Part shown: one piece after another, positions 1 through 10,750 of the stretch
Numbering within the stretch: the first letter of the stretch is position 1
Layout: each line of letters starts with the position of its first letter
Origin: Chara braunii
Taxonomy: Eukaryota > Streptophyta > Charophyceae > Charales > Characeae
Direction: 5' to 3'
NCBI GenBank assembly: GCA_003427395.1
Contig: BFEA01000212.1
Span: 1,657,966-1,702,494, forward strand
Length of the DNA stretch: 44,529 nt
The notes under the pieces: model-generated
Database searches by the model: none
Seen by the model: the letters and a program-made list of their open reading frames with translations, nothing else
What the model was told of the DNA's origin: nothing
Position numbers and translations under genes: made by a program

Positions 1-1540
1 AGACCAAATCACAAGTATTGAGCATGAGATCATCCATGGAAGAATCGGAGCATGACCTACTAGCATGTGAGTGAAAAGCACGATCTACACTAGGCCAAAT
101 CAAAAGTATTGAGCATGAGATCATTCGTGAAAGAATAGGAGCATCTCCTAGCATGTAAGTGAAAAGCAAGATCTACACTAGGTCAAATCACAAGTATTGA
201 GCATGAGATCATCCATGAAAGAATTGGAGCATCACCTACTAGCATGTGAGTGAGAAGCAAGATCTACACTAGGCCAAATCATAAGTATTGAGCACGAGAT
301 CATCCATGAAAGAATCAGAGCATCACCTACTAAAATGTGAGTGAAAACCAAGAGTTACACTCGGCTATATCACAAGATTTGCGCAAGAGATCATCCATGG
401 AAGAATCGGAGCATGTCCTACTAGCATGTGAGTGAAAAGCAAGATCTACACTAGGCCAAATCACAAGTATTGAGCATGAGATCATCCATGAAAGGATCGG
501 AGCATCACCTACTAGCATGTGAGTGAAAAGCAAGATCTACATTAAGCCAAATCACAAGTATAGAGCATGAAATCATTCATGAAAGAATCGGAGCATCTCC
601 TACTAGCATGTGAGTGAAAAGCAAGATCTACACTAGGCCAAATCACAAGTATTGAGCATCAGATCATCCATGAAAGGATCGGAGCGTCACCTACTAGCAT
701 GTGAGTGAAAAGCAAGATCTACACTAGGCCAAATCACAAGTATTGAGCATGAGATCATTCATGAAAGAATCGGAGTATCTCCTACTAACATGTGAGTGAA
801 AAGCAAAGGTTACACTAGCCTAAATCACAAGTATTTGAGCAAGAGATCATCTATTGAAGAATCGGAGCATCTCCTACTAGCATGTGAGTGAAAAGCAAGA
901 TCTACACTAGGCCAAATCACAAGTATTGATCATGAGATCATCCATGAAAGAATCGCAGCATCACCTACTAGCATGTTAGTGAAAAGCAAGATCTACACTA
1001 GGCCAAATCACAAGTATTGAGCATGAGATCATTCATGAAAGAAGCATCTCCTACTAGCATGTGAGTGAAAAGCAAGACCTACACTAGGCCAAATCAAAAG
1101 TATTGAGCATGAGATCATCCATGAAAGAATCGGAGCATCACCTACTAGCATGTGAGTGAAAAGCAAGATCTACACTATGCCAAATCACAAGTATTGAGCA
1201 TGAGATCATCCATGAAAGAATCGGAGCATCACCTACTAGCATGTGAGTGAAAAGCAAGATCTACACTAGGTCAAATCACAAGTATTGAACATGAGATCAT
1301 TCATGAAAGAATCGGAGCATCTCGTACCAGCGTGTGAGTGAAAAGCAAGAGTTACACTAGGCTATATCACAAGATTTGAGCAAGAGATCATCCATGGAAG
1401 AATCGGGGCATCTCCTACTAGCATGTGAGTGAAAAGCAAAGGTTACCCTAGCCTAAATCATAAGTATTGAGCAAGAGATCATCCATGGAAGAATCGGAGC
1501 ATCACCTACCAGCATGAGGGTGAAAAGCAAGAGCTACATT
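1..1540. repeat. 91-bp satellite-like tandem array, 17 units, open at left edge
   Basis: Units start at 1, 92, 180, 271, 362, 453, 544, 635, 726, 817, 909, 1000, 1086, 1177, 1268, 1359 and 1450. Most are exactly 91 bp; the exceptions carry small indels (88, 92, 86 bp). Each begins with a form of AGGCCAAATCACAAGTATTG. Two main variants tend to alternate (CATCC...CATCACC and CATTC...CATCTCC). A third variant, with GCAAGAGATCAT and often preceded by GTTACACT, occurs in units 5, 10, 16 and 17. The 91-bp period is not a multiple of three, so the array is not coding. It continues off the left edge. Confidence 0.95.
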
Positions 1541-1740
1541 AGACCAATGGGAAGGAGAAAAGGGAGAAAAGGAGGAGAAGAGGAAGAAGAAGGAGAAGTA
1601 GAGAAGAAGAAGAAGAAGAAGAAGAAGAAGAAGAAGAAGAAGAAGAAGGGAAGGAAGAGGGAGAAGAGTGAAGAGGAGGAGAAGAAGAAGAAGAGGAAGA
1701 AGAAGAAGAAGAAAAAGAAGAAGAAGATGGAGAAAAGTTT
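1541..1740. repeat. GAA/purine-rich microsatellite tract
   Basis: Directly abuts the last 91-bp unit. Long GAA runs lie near 1599-1647 and 1678-1728, interrupted by GGA and AAA. The plus strand is almost pure purine, so the tract can form triplex-type structures. Open frames here encode only poly-Lys/Glu/Arg or poly-Ser/Leu and are not genes. Confidence 0.9.
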
Positions 1741-2320
1741 CCTTTTTTCCACTCACCTTCTTGATGCCTTGGAGATGGAGCCCCAACCTTGATGAGCTTC
1801 CTCCTTCTTGCACAACTACCTCCTTGGTTAAGGTTTTCTTCTTCCTCAAGCCTCCCTCCTTCCTCTCCCACTTTCTCCCAAGTTGCCACAAGCTCCTATC
1901 ACCATGGCTATGGAGTTCCCCCCTCTAGGAGGGCTAATGGGACTCCCTCTAGCCTCTCTCTCTTCTTCATCCCTCTAGGGCTATGGCGGATCACCTTCCT
2001 AGCGTCAGCCTCACTACCACTAGCCTCTAGAGCTCCTCTCCCTAGCTCATGGCCTCCACCAAGCTCCCAAACTGGCATGGGTTCCCCTCTCCTCTCTCCA
2101 AGTGAAAGAGTGCTCCTATGAGCTCACTTGGGCAGCATGGACACTCCTCATGCAATTGTGAATGTGGCGGACTGAATTCCCAGCTTATGTAGGTTGAAAC
2201 CAGCAGTCCGGCCAGCCCATGGGCCTCCCCATGTGCCTTGGGGTGAACCGAGGTACCCCCAAGGCAAAATTCCACTACTAGGCCCTTTCGGAGGTACCCG
2301 GGCCTCATTTTGGCCAAGTA
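1741..2320. other. unannotated, pyrimidine-rich stretch
   Basis: C/T-rich single-copy-looking sequence after the GAA tract. I see no recognisable protein, RNA or repeat in it. Confidence 0.5.
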
Positions 2321-2511
2321 CATGCAGTCTGAGTGGTTGGTACAAACTCGGATTGCCTCTTGGTCTCCTTCGGCCTCTTTTCCACTTTCAAAATGCTACC
2401 CCCTTAGGTCCTAATGCCCAAGGGGCAGCTTTGCCTTTTTCTCGATTTTTTTCAGTTTCTACCCCATTTTGGGTAAGCCGATATATTTTTTCATGCAGCG
2501 GTGCATTCTCA

Positions 2512-2957
2512 GCCTTGGATCTGGCTGAGATCCAAGGCCAACAATATTCCAAGCTACCCCCAAGTAGCCCTTGCTTCAAATTTGATCTCCTAAGTCCAAT
2601 TTTTCAATTTTTGGTGTATTTGGCTCTCTTTTTAAGCCAAATGCACAGTTTTGTCTATTTCCCTCTTTCATGTTTTTCCATTTTGGGCTGCCACCTGATT
2701 CCCGAGCTAGTCGTTTTAAGCTGGCCCACAAAAAACAACTAGTTCCTCTTCACCATGAGATCTGATATCAGATCCATGGTCCAAAAAGAAACCGGTCATT
2801 TCTCTTTTGCATTTTCTCTCATTTTCTTCTCTTTAATTCAGATATTGTGGACATATGGCCCCAAGGGCCATATCTTTGCAATCCGGAGTGCCCTCCCTCA
2901 TTCTAGGAGGGATGAGGTCACAGTTGGGACCTGCCAATCCCTACTGTGCAGGTCCCA
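2512..2957. repeat. cluster of four short hairpins/palindromes
   Basis: 2512-2538: 11-bp perfect stem, 5-nt loop. 2759-2774: perfect 16-bp palindrome GATCTGATATCAGATC. 2853-2873: 9-bp stem, 3-nt loop. 2925-2934 pairs with 2948-2957 (10 bp). The surrounding sequence has no coding signal. Confidence 0.7.
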
Positions 2958-3520
2958 ATAGGCCGGCACATCCTCCTCCACTCTTTTTTCCCCTTTTCTC
3001 TCATTCTCCCTCCATTTTTTTCCTTTTTCTTTCTTTTTCTTTTATTTCAGTTGTGCCAAGTATCAAATAGTTGTGCACCCTCTTTCTAGGCCTTGGGACC
3101 TCATTCATGGCCAGATTCATGGCTGGTACTTGGTCGTTATATCTCGGATTTCAACAATGGCACCCCCATGCTCCTAGGGGGTTCCATTTTGCCTCCGTTT
3201 GTCCACTTTTAAGCCCCTTTTGCTCCGATTTTCTAAGGACAACCTTTTTCTCATGTTGAACCTCTTGAGGCTGTAGTTTCTTATGCCTAGCTAGTCCGAG
3301 ATATCTCGGACTGCTGGGCAGCCCTCCCAACACCATTATTTCATTCTCTTTTCTCTCATGACTCTCCCACTTGCCCCCACTAGTGCTTTCACTAGTGGTG
3401 CTAATATTTTCCACTGTCTAGATCCTCGATCTCGACGGTGCCGTTTACTTGCGCAATTATTTCTTGTGTTGGCCCATGGTTCCCTTGGAACATCTCAAGT
3501 CCCCGCCACTTTTCTCCATA
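2926..3520 (+). repeat. diverged direct duplicate, copy 1
   Basis: Colinear with about 4351-4930. Shared landmarks in order: GGGACCTGCCA, a T/C-rich run, GCCAAGTRTCA, TCTAGGCC, a TCCG/CGGA hairpin, TTGCTCCGATTTT (TTTTGCTCCGATTTT here), CTTGAGG, a second hairpin, CACTAGTG...GTGGTGCTAATATTTT, and TCGATCTCGACGGTGC (TTGATCTTGACGGTGC in the other copy). Offset about 1425 bp. Function unknown. Confidence 0.7.
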
Positions 3521-3817
3521 CTAGTTCCGTTTTCTTGTCCCGCCAGTAGCCCCGCCGGCGCGTGTCCTGTTTTTCGACTTTTATTATTTGGGCCCACTTG
3601 GTCCCCGACAACATCCCGGACGGTGTCCCATTTTTGTTTTGGACCCCCTTGCCCTTGGTGGTCCCAACATCTCTCCCTTAGGTGCCACATGTGTGCCGAT
3701 TTTTATAGGCCGTGAGATCTCATCTCACAGTTGCCGCTTACCGTCTCTACTTGCTTCATGCCGAAATTGCTTTTTTCTAGCTTTTCAGGTTTGTCGTGGC
3801 TCATTTTTCCTTAGCCT

Positions 3818-4230
3818 AGACACCCCTATGCAGTCCGTTATTTCTCGGACTGCAGTCATGGTCATATTCCTAGTCCCACAGCCCCACAACTTGCCCCATG
3901 CTAGCAGAAAATGAAGCGTTTAATTTCTAAGTGCATCCGGGTTCAATATTGGCTCCGGATGCACCTAAAACATGTTTTTCCCCTTCCTTATGTAGTCCGT
4001 TGCAACTCGGACTGCAATAGGGGTCAATTCCCTAGCCCCAATGCCCCACAACTAGCCCTTACTTGAAAGAAAAAGAAACGGTCAAACTCAATTTTGGTTT
4101 CGGACGCACCTAAAACATGTGTTCATCCTTCCCCATGTAATCCAATATTTTTCGGTTGCAAGGGCCTTGATTTTCTTTGAATTTTCTGCAAAATTCAAAG
4201 AAAATCCAAGTCCATTGCAACCGCCATATT
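3818..4230 (+). repeat. three diverged tandem units of about 140-165 bp
   Basis: Units begin at the hairpins at about 3831, 3994 and 4137. The first two share GCCCCACAAC and a following GGACGCACCTAAAACATG-like segment (GGATGCACCTAAAACATG at about 3956-3973, GGACGCACCTAAAACATG at about 4102-4119). Spacing is 163 and then about 143 bp. The third unit contains the long hairpin at 4166-4210. Confidence 0.65.
4166..4210. repeat. long AT-rich hairpin, about 20-bp stem, 4-nt loop
   Basis: Left arm 4166-4185 and right arm 4190-4210 are reverse complements except for one extra base in the right arm; the loop is CTGC. It is the longest short-loop hairpin in the left third of the window and lies inside non-coding tandem units. 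Confidence 0.85.
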
Positions 4231-4350
4231 CCAGAATGAATCTAGTCACGGATGTATCTTCCCAAGTGACCGTTTTTTACCGTCAAGGTTTTTTTCTCTT
4301 TTCTTTTCTCTTTTCTTTTCTTTTCTTCTTCCTCCTTTCTTGGACCGTAG

Positions 4351-4930
4351 GGACCTGCCAGTCCCTACTTGTGGCAGTCCCTACTGACGACTAACTCACT
4401 TACTCCCTCTCACTCTTTTCGTCTTATTCTCCCACATTTTTTTTTCTTTTCTTTATTTTTTCTAGCATGCCAAGTGTCACGTGGCCGTTAAGGCCCTTTT
4501 CTAGGCCCTTCCTCTTAGTTTTGGCCCTTCCTATGCCCAAGGTGCAGTCCGTTATATCTCGGACTGCAATATTGGCCTTCTCATGCCCATAGGACTTCCT
4601 TTTACTTCTATTTTTTTCCCACAGTGGACCCTCTTGCTCCGATTTTTTTCCGGAGGCCTATTTTTCTCATGAGGTCTCTTCTGGCTCCATGTTCTTGAGG
4701 GAGGCTGATCCGAGATTTTTCGGATTGCTTCCATGCCTCCCACTCTAAGTTTCTCTACTTTTCCTTTTCCTTTTGGCCTTCCCGTTTGCTACCACTAGTG
4801 CTAGTGGTGCTAATATTTTCGGTCGTCAATGTCTTGATCTTGACGGTGCACCTTGTCTTAATTATTTTTCCCTCATGTGGTGCCGCCGTTTCCTCTTGAG
4901 ACTTTCATATGTCCCCGCCAATTTCTCGTC
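4351..4930 (+). repeat. diverged direct duplicate, copy 2
   Basis: Partner of 2926-3520. Begins with its own small hairpin (4347-4354 with 4361-4368, GTAGGGAC/GTCCCTAC). The order of landmarks is conserved, but many small indels show that the duplication is old. Confidence 0.7.
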
Positions 4931-4989
4931 GATGGTCCCCAACAACATACTTCTTTTCCATATTTTTTTAATTTGTTTTTTTTTTTCGG

Positions 4990-7900
4990 TTAATAAAATG
5001 TATTTTGCGCAGGGCTGGATTTTCCATATCCGAAAATTAATCCAGAAATTTCATCTAGATTGAAAATTCCGGATAAAATTGGTCTGTCGGATATTCGAAT
5101 TTGCTACCAAGCTTTGAGTGCACATATCGTCCACATTTAACCCCTAACCCAATTCCAGTAAAAAAATCATTCGACTCGATCTCGCCGGTATCACCTATAG
5201 GTTGTTGCGCTTCGAGATGTCGTTTAGTCGTCTGTCCCCAATACGATAGGTGATCTGCCCCCATGTAGTATTTCACCACTCCGACTAAGGCCTTGCTGGT
5301 TTTGACCAGCAGCAGGCAGAGGGCCGAAGGCCAGTGTGCATTCGCGTGTTTCCCCAAGTGTACAAGGCCGAAGGGCTGCAGGGTATGCTTCCTGGTTGCA
5401 AAAGGAACAAAACTATCAGTCCCCATCAAATTAGTATTTAGCTAATAGGTAGGCGATCTTGCGCAATAGAAACTTCCTCTTGCCCATCAACTATAACCAA
5501 AAGAGTAACAGACTTTGGTACCCGCGCTAAAGTTGTTTCATCTTTCATAATCAACTCACTCGATTTCCCCAGTTTTACTTCTCTTTTAGTTCGCAAAGAA
5601 AGAGTGGAATGGGTTCATGTCAAGTCTAGTATTCATGAAAAACAACTTCACTCAACGATCAAGAGTTCACTTACAAGATGAGGTCATATGCGATGCCAGA
5701 GTTAAAAGGAAATTGTCTAAGTTAAAATATAGGTGAACAAATCCTGGGGACAAATAGCTAGTTGACTGATAATTTGTAGTAGATAGCTTTGCTCCACCCA
5801 AACATAGCGTACGTAATGTTGGTTTGGAGACTATCCGAGTGAGGCACAAAATATGATGAATAGATGATCGAGGGGCGATGGCTATTGCAGAACAACAACA
5901 ACCTAAACCACTCAGAAAACAAATATCATAAACCCTTACTTTTAAAAGATCTCACAGGCTGGTTTGACCCTAAACTAACTCATTGCCACAAATACTCTCT
6001 GCATGTGTTCAACTTTACTCGTCAATTTTACTGTTCGTTATATGCAACCACGAACCTGAGCGACGATCGAGATCGCTATCTGCTGAAGACGATGAGAGAC
6101 ATCCACCATCTTATATTTCACATGAACCCTGGAGCAGTCCGACTCTGATTGACACTCTTATAGTGAGAACCCTTTATTGATGAATCAGATAAAGAGCTTC
6201 GTGAGCTCAAGTGCTGATGGCAATGGTGGTCATGCGAGGGAAAAAGGGTTACCCCCGCTAATCATGTCTCTCTCTCGTTCATCGTGGTAGTCTTATCTTG
6301 TATTCACAAGCACCATTTTCCCTCTGCTCAATACATCAGTTTCTCCTCGTCACTTGTAACCGCACTCAAGAGTCTTAGCCTCTGTCAGTCAGATGATAAC
6401 AACAGAGCGAAGACGAAGGTCACAATTTCGATTGAGGTTGAATGGTGACAACCACTAATGTTGTCACTCACAAAAGCTTCATGCCTATCTGACTAAAATT
6501 ACCAATCAGATGACGTCGTTCGCTCTGTTCTTGCATGAGTTCTTGTAGGAAAAACTTACACTCTCAATGGGACTTTGCCTTCGTTAACACACCGCACAGT
6601 GTGTTCACTCTTTCTTTCTGTGACTGACCATAACGTTCTTATTCCTCGACCATTTGACAGGAGCATGGAGCACAGTTGATCACGACACCAAGAAAACAAA
6701 TGAAGTACATCAACAGTCTCAATCTCTCGTGTCTCATTCGCGAGAAGGTTGGCCTTGCAATTGCGCACATTATTGCTTCTCTCAGACTACTAGTGTCCAC
6801 TTGTCCGCTCGCTCCAACTTCACCGTAGCTGCGACGAAGTTAGCAGTGAGTGTTGAAGTAGATCGATCGAAGTCGAAGATGACATCAACTGCGTACTCAA
6901 GCATAGGATTCTTGCTCAAGTCCAAGCTTATGCGTTTATTCACACGGCAAGTACCCCGTTCACCTCCTTGCATCCATCTCGTCTCGACAGATAGAGAGCG
7001 GGCAGTGGTAGGTGCGGATTGAACGAAGGCACTAATGACCTCAACTATTTGAAGTACTCCTCGAAAGTCTCACTTCCGAAATGCTCACTCGTTCGAACTT
7101 TACCCCATACTAGAGATGGAGAGTGCTACAGATCCCGCACGGAGGCAGCTGATGCGGTCTAAGCAAGGGAGTCGTTGACATCAACAATGGTTTCACATGT
7201 GGAGTAAGCGCACCCGTCTCACCTCTCTCTCTCGCGTGCGTAACTGCCCCGCGGCCTTAGTCTCTCCGTCGACGCGAGCTGGCCTCTAAGTCGTCCTCCA
7301 CAAGTGTCGTGGGTGGGTGATCCCTCCGCCACTAGTCCAACCCATGCTAGGATTGTGTCTCCGCATCACTCTTCTCGCTCTCTGCCTCTGAGTCACCATC
7401 TAGGTCCTATTGTTCCCTCTTTGTGGTCCCCGTTGAAATCTTTGTCTCGTGGTAGGCAATAGTGACCTCAAGTCATGTGGTAACATGGTCTTGATGAAGT
7501 CTTCTCTCCGCCCTGTTTTTGGCCTTTGCAACTTCTGGTCCTTTCTCATCTCTTCCTCCCTAGCCCCTTCGACATTGATTTTTAGCCTAGCATCTTCCCC
7601 ATCAAAATTCAGGATCATTGTGATCCAGGGACCCTCTCCAGATACCAAGGCCGATTGTACCAAGAGCCTTCAATAGTTAGACTTATAACCCTTAGTCCCT
7701 TTCGGCGCGCCATAGCCACACTCTTGCAATAGCCAGGGTCTAAGGCCACCTACGACTAATTGCTCACTCACTCACACAGCGTGCGCAAGGTACCAAATTG
7801 CTAAGCTTAGACAGCCACGCTCCAACCGTCTCACCTCTCAACACCACCATCCCAACATATAGACCGTGTGATGGGCATCCACTAATAAATAGCATAGGGT

Positions 7901-9080
7901 CTCATAGCTAACCTTTTATAAAATTCAAGAGAGTCATGGTCCCTGTGTTCTAAACGAGGGCTCGAAAGGACTTCCGAAATCCTAACCCAATTAAAGATCA
8001 CAATAATTTTCTCTACCAAGAAAAATCAAATTAGAAGTAAAACCCAACAGTCGCTTGGACAAACACGCCACTCTTCCATCAATACCTGCAGTCTTTTCAT
8101 CTTAGCTTGAAAAGACTATAAGCTCGACGCGCTATCGTCCCATAACGTAATAATGACCGACGGGCCTTATCCTTTATAGACGATGTTGACACTGCTAGTA
8201 GTAGGGGCCTATGTCCAATGGTAAGGAGGGGGGTTAGGACCGTCCTTGGAGGGTGATAAACTTCCTACCAATGCGGCCGCGGGTACCCTCCTCTTGAGAG
8301 TTCTGTCCTCGACGCTCGACAGGTTACTTTCATTAGATGAAACCGATTTGTGAGAGGTCGGCCAGTCTAGGCCGTCCGCTTTAAAATTCCAAGTGAACAA
8401 ACAGTTTGTTCCCCCGCGAAGTGACAAAAGGGGAACTAAATTAAAGGAAAATTAATTAACTTAGAATAAAGGAATACAAATTATCATTTAAAATTGAGTC
8501 GCCGCTTACAGTTGGTCATCCGATTAATCCAAATCAAAGTTGCGGCCCCAGTCAAACGCGGATGAAATTGGCACTCCGCTTTCTCTTTTATTTTATTCTA
8601 TCTTATTTTTCTCTCTTCTTTTTTTTTGCTTGATTATGACCGTTGTCAGAGTACTCGTCCCATAAGTCGACTTGAGAGGCTCGGTGCGCTGTTGAAAAGA
8701 CTGCATCGAACCTTTCACCTTCGCGTCCTTGGGCGAGCCCGACGGCTACCACGAGCATGGGCCGGTTGTACTTTGTTGTACAGCAGGGCGCCGAGTCCGT
8801 GTGGACCAAGGGAAAGTTCAGTGGCGCACCCCCACCTTTTGCTGTAGGAGCGTCAGACAGACTGGTCCAAGAGCATGCTGCGTATAAGGTATGTCTAGTA
8901 CACTGCGGAAGATTCTAAGCAGGCGCTCGATACACAACAAAGGAAAAACAGTCCACGCACAAGGGACACCACGCCCTCCGACATCGTGCGGAGTATAGAA
9001 ATGTGGAGCCTAAAGGGGACCCTTAGGTAAAGAGATAGGTTAGGAAAAGGGGGGGGGGGTGCTTGGATTGTATATAGAAG

Positions 9081-9082
<2 letters not shown>
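4990..9082. other. about 4.1 kb with no recognisable gene
   Basis: Open frames of 120-125 codons exist (minus 5055-5429; plus 6654-7022), but neither resembles a family I know and neither has a convincing start context. A 31-bp stretch at 7903-7933 recurs inverted at 16782-16812. Small hairpins occur, for example 5294-5311. I find no RNA gene. Confidence 0.5.

Positions 9083-9166
<84 letters not shown>
9083..9166. repeat. (CT)42 microsatellite
   Basis: Uninterrupted CT dinucleotides for 84 nt, followed by a C-rich run. Open frames through it (Arg-Glu repeats on the minus strand) are artefacts. Confidence 0.97.
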
Positions 9167-9170
<4 letters not shown>

Positions 9171-9985
9171 CCTCCCCCCCAATCCACCATCTCTCTTCCT
9201 CTACCTGCACTTTCTAAGTCTAAGCTACACCCTTTATCCCTTCTTCATCTCAGCATGCGACTAACCCATCCTCGCTCGCTTGTCACACTGCCAGGAACAA
9301 ACGGTGAAAGAACTTTGATCTCACTTGTTGGAGAAAAGAGGGTCAGTGTTACATGCCCAGTTGGGCGATGTACATAATAACCAAGGATCCGCAATGTGAT
9401 AAAAAGGACTGAATGGACAATGCAGTGCAAGTAGAATCTCAACAAGCAATGTGCATTCCAATACATACAAAATGGTGCTTTTATAGCGCAGGGAAGACTT
9501 TAGATACAAGTCCTGACCTGACCGGGACTGACCTCATTCACGTAACACAAGATAGCGAAGCAGAATGCTAGAATGCAAATGACTAGCCCAATCAATGTTT
9601 AAACGCAGACCAAACATGCATCATGTCCATCCCAAGGTGTGAAGGAGCCTGGTGCTATACACAGGAAAGAGGCGCCAGGTCCAGACATACACAGACGAAG
9701 AGGAGGGGAACAGACGAAGAAGAGGAAGGGGGAGATGGGAAAGTCGTCAACACGAAGTCTCGTTTCAAATCCCAAATAATCCCTCTTCGATATGTCTGAA
9801 GTCCAATGTCGAGTCTGGATCCAAATGTCACCAAGCTCTCTCTCTCTCTCTCTCATAGTCTGCTGATGCAGTGAAGTCAGATAGCGGGAGGGTGAGAAGG
9901 AGATGGTGGACTGAGAAGAGGAAGAAGAAGAACTCTCTCTCTCATGTGTCAGGTACTAACCTGTGAAGATGGCACTGTGCTGCAG

Positions 9986-10022
9986 GTACCTCGAAGANGA
10001 AGCTGGANCAACGGCGCTGCAG
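9986..10022 (+). other. putative 37-nt micro-exon in left arm
   Basis: Preceded by a branch-point-like TACTAAC (9954-9960) and an acceptor TGCAG; followed by the donor GTAAGTAT (10023). The inverted copy in the right arm (14543-14579, minus) keeps the branch-point-like motif, acceptor, 37-nt length and GTAAGT donor despite substitutions. Two bases here are ambiguous (N at 9998 and 10008). Splicing is inferred, not shown. Confidence 0.4.
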
Positions 10023-10278
10023 GTAAGTATCCCTGGCCTCCGCCCAATCTCTCTCTCTCTAGTACTACTCTAGCTATGGCGCCCAGCGCTGAAGACTACT
10101 GCTAACGCTACAAAGCGCCCAGCGCTGAAGACTACCGCTAGTGCTAATACTACTCCTGCAGCGCTCCTCCAGAGTGCTGCTGCCGAATCCTGAAGACTAC
10201 TGACTGCCTCCTGCCTGCACGTGAGGTGCCTGGGAAGTACCTAAGAGCTACCTCCCAACTACCTGCAGCCTGCAGGGC

Positions 10279-10304
10279 GGGCCAGTCTTATATAGTGCTG
10301 GCCC
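10279..10304. promoter_or_regulatory. hairpin with TATA-like loop, left arm
   Basis: GGGCCAG (10279-10285) pairs with CTGGCCC (10298-10304); the loop contains TTATATAG. The right arm has the same 7-bp stem at 14294-14300/14316-14322 around CTATATAAG. It could be a TATA element, but there is no independent promoter evidence. Confidence 0.35.
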
Positions 10305-10440
10305 GTCCAGGAGGCTGCTCTTGCCAATGCCCAAACGTGCTAGACCCTGAGGAAGCTTCCGCGAAGTTTCCAGGTAGCTTCTCGCTAAAGTCTGAGGAAG
10401 CTTCCGGGAAGTTTCCAGGTAGCTTCTGGCTAAAGCCTGA

Positions 10441-10720
10441 GGGCCTATAGGCCCTTGTTTTCAGGCTGTCAGGCTGAAACGACATGGGGCCTGTAGGCCC
10501 TGGTTTTCAAGCTGTCAGGCTGAAACAGATACGGGGCCTGTAGGCCCTGGTTTTCAGGCTGTCAGGCTGAAACAGACACGGGGCCTGTAGGCCCGGGTTT
10601 TCAGGCTATTAGGCTGAAACAGACACGGGGCCTGTAGGCCCTGGTTTTCAGGCTGTCAGGCTGAAACAGACACGGGGCCTGTAGGCCCTCGTTTTCAGGC
10701 TTTCAGGCTGAAAATGGCCC
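10441..10720 (+). repeat. 47-bp tandem repeat, about 6 units, left arm
   Basis: Units start at about 10441, 10486, 10533, 10580, 10627 and 10674, almost all exactly 47 bp. Each contains the small palindrome GGGCCTGTAGGCCC followed by TTTTCAGGCTGTCAGGCTGAAAC. Not a multiple of three. More homogeneous than the matching array in the right arm. Confidence 0.93.
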
Positions 10721-10750
10721 GTGCAGCCTGTTGCAGGCGCAGCATGTAAC

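Larger units (their letters stand above)
2324..4727. repeat. dispersed hairpin family (TCCG - 8-nt loop - CGGA)
   Basis: Related hairpins lie at 3293-3312, 3831-3852, 3992-4015, 4137-4159, 4544-4567 and 4706-4727. All have an 8-nt loop (TTATATCT, TTATTTCT, TTGCAACT, AGATATCT, ATATTTTT, AGATTTTT) and stems built around TCCG/CGGA whose outer bases differ but still pair, in places through G-T pairs. A cousin at 2324-2356 has a 10-bp stem with two G-T pairs and a longer loop. A decayed copy lies near 3131-3150. Confidence 0.7.

Noticed and set aside
1-1540. Regular repeats resembling a CRISPR array
   Set aside because: The whole 91-bp unit repeats with no unique spacers, and the context is eukaryotic repeat DNA.
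1502-1928. Overlapping open frames across the GAA tract
   Set aside because: Low-complexity Lys/Glu/Arg, Leu or Ser runs in every frame; no real protein signal.
5055-5429. Minus-strand 124-codon open frame
   Set aside because: No recognisable domain and no supporting neighbour or splice context; length is within chance for this DNA.
7400-7663. Minus-strand 87-codon hydrophilic open frame
   Set aside because: Protein-like composition, but too short and without family, so not called.
8895-9182. Arg-Glu repeat protein over the CT tract
   Set aside because: Direct translation of a dinucleotide repeat.
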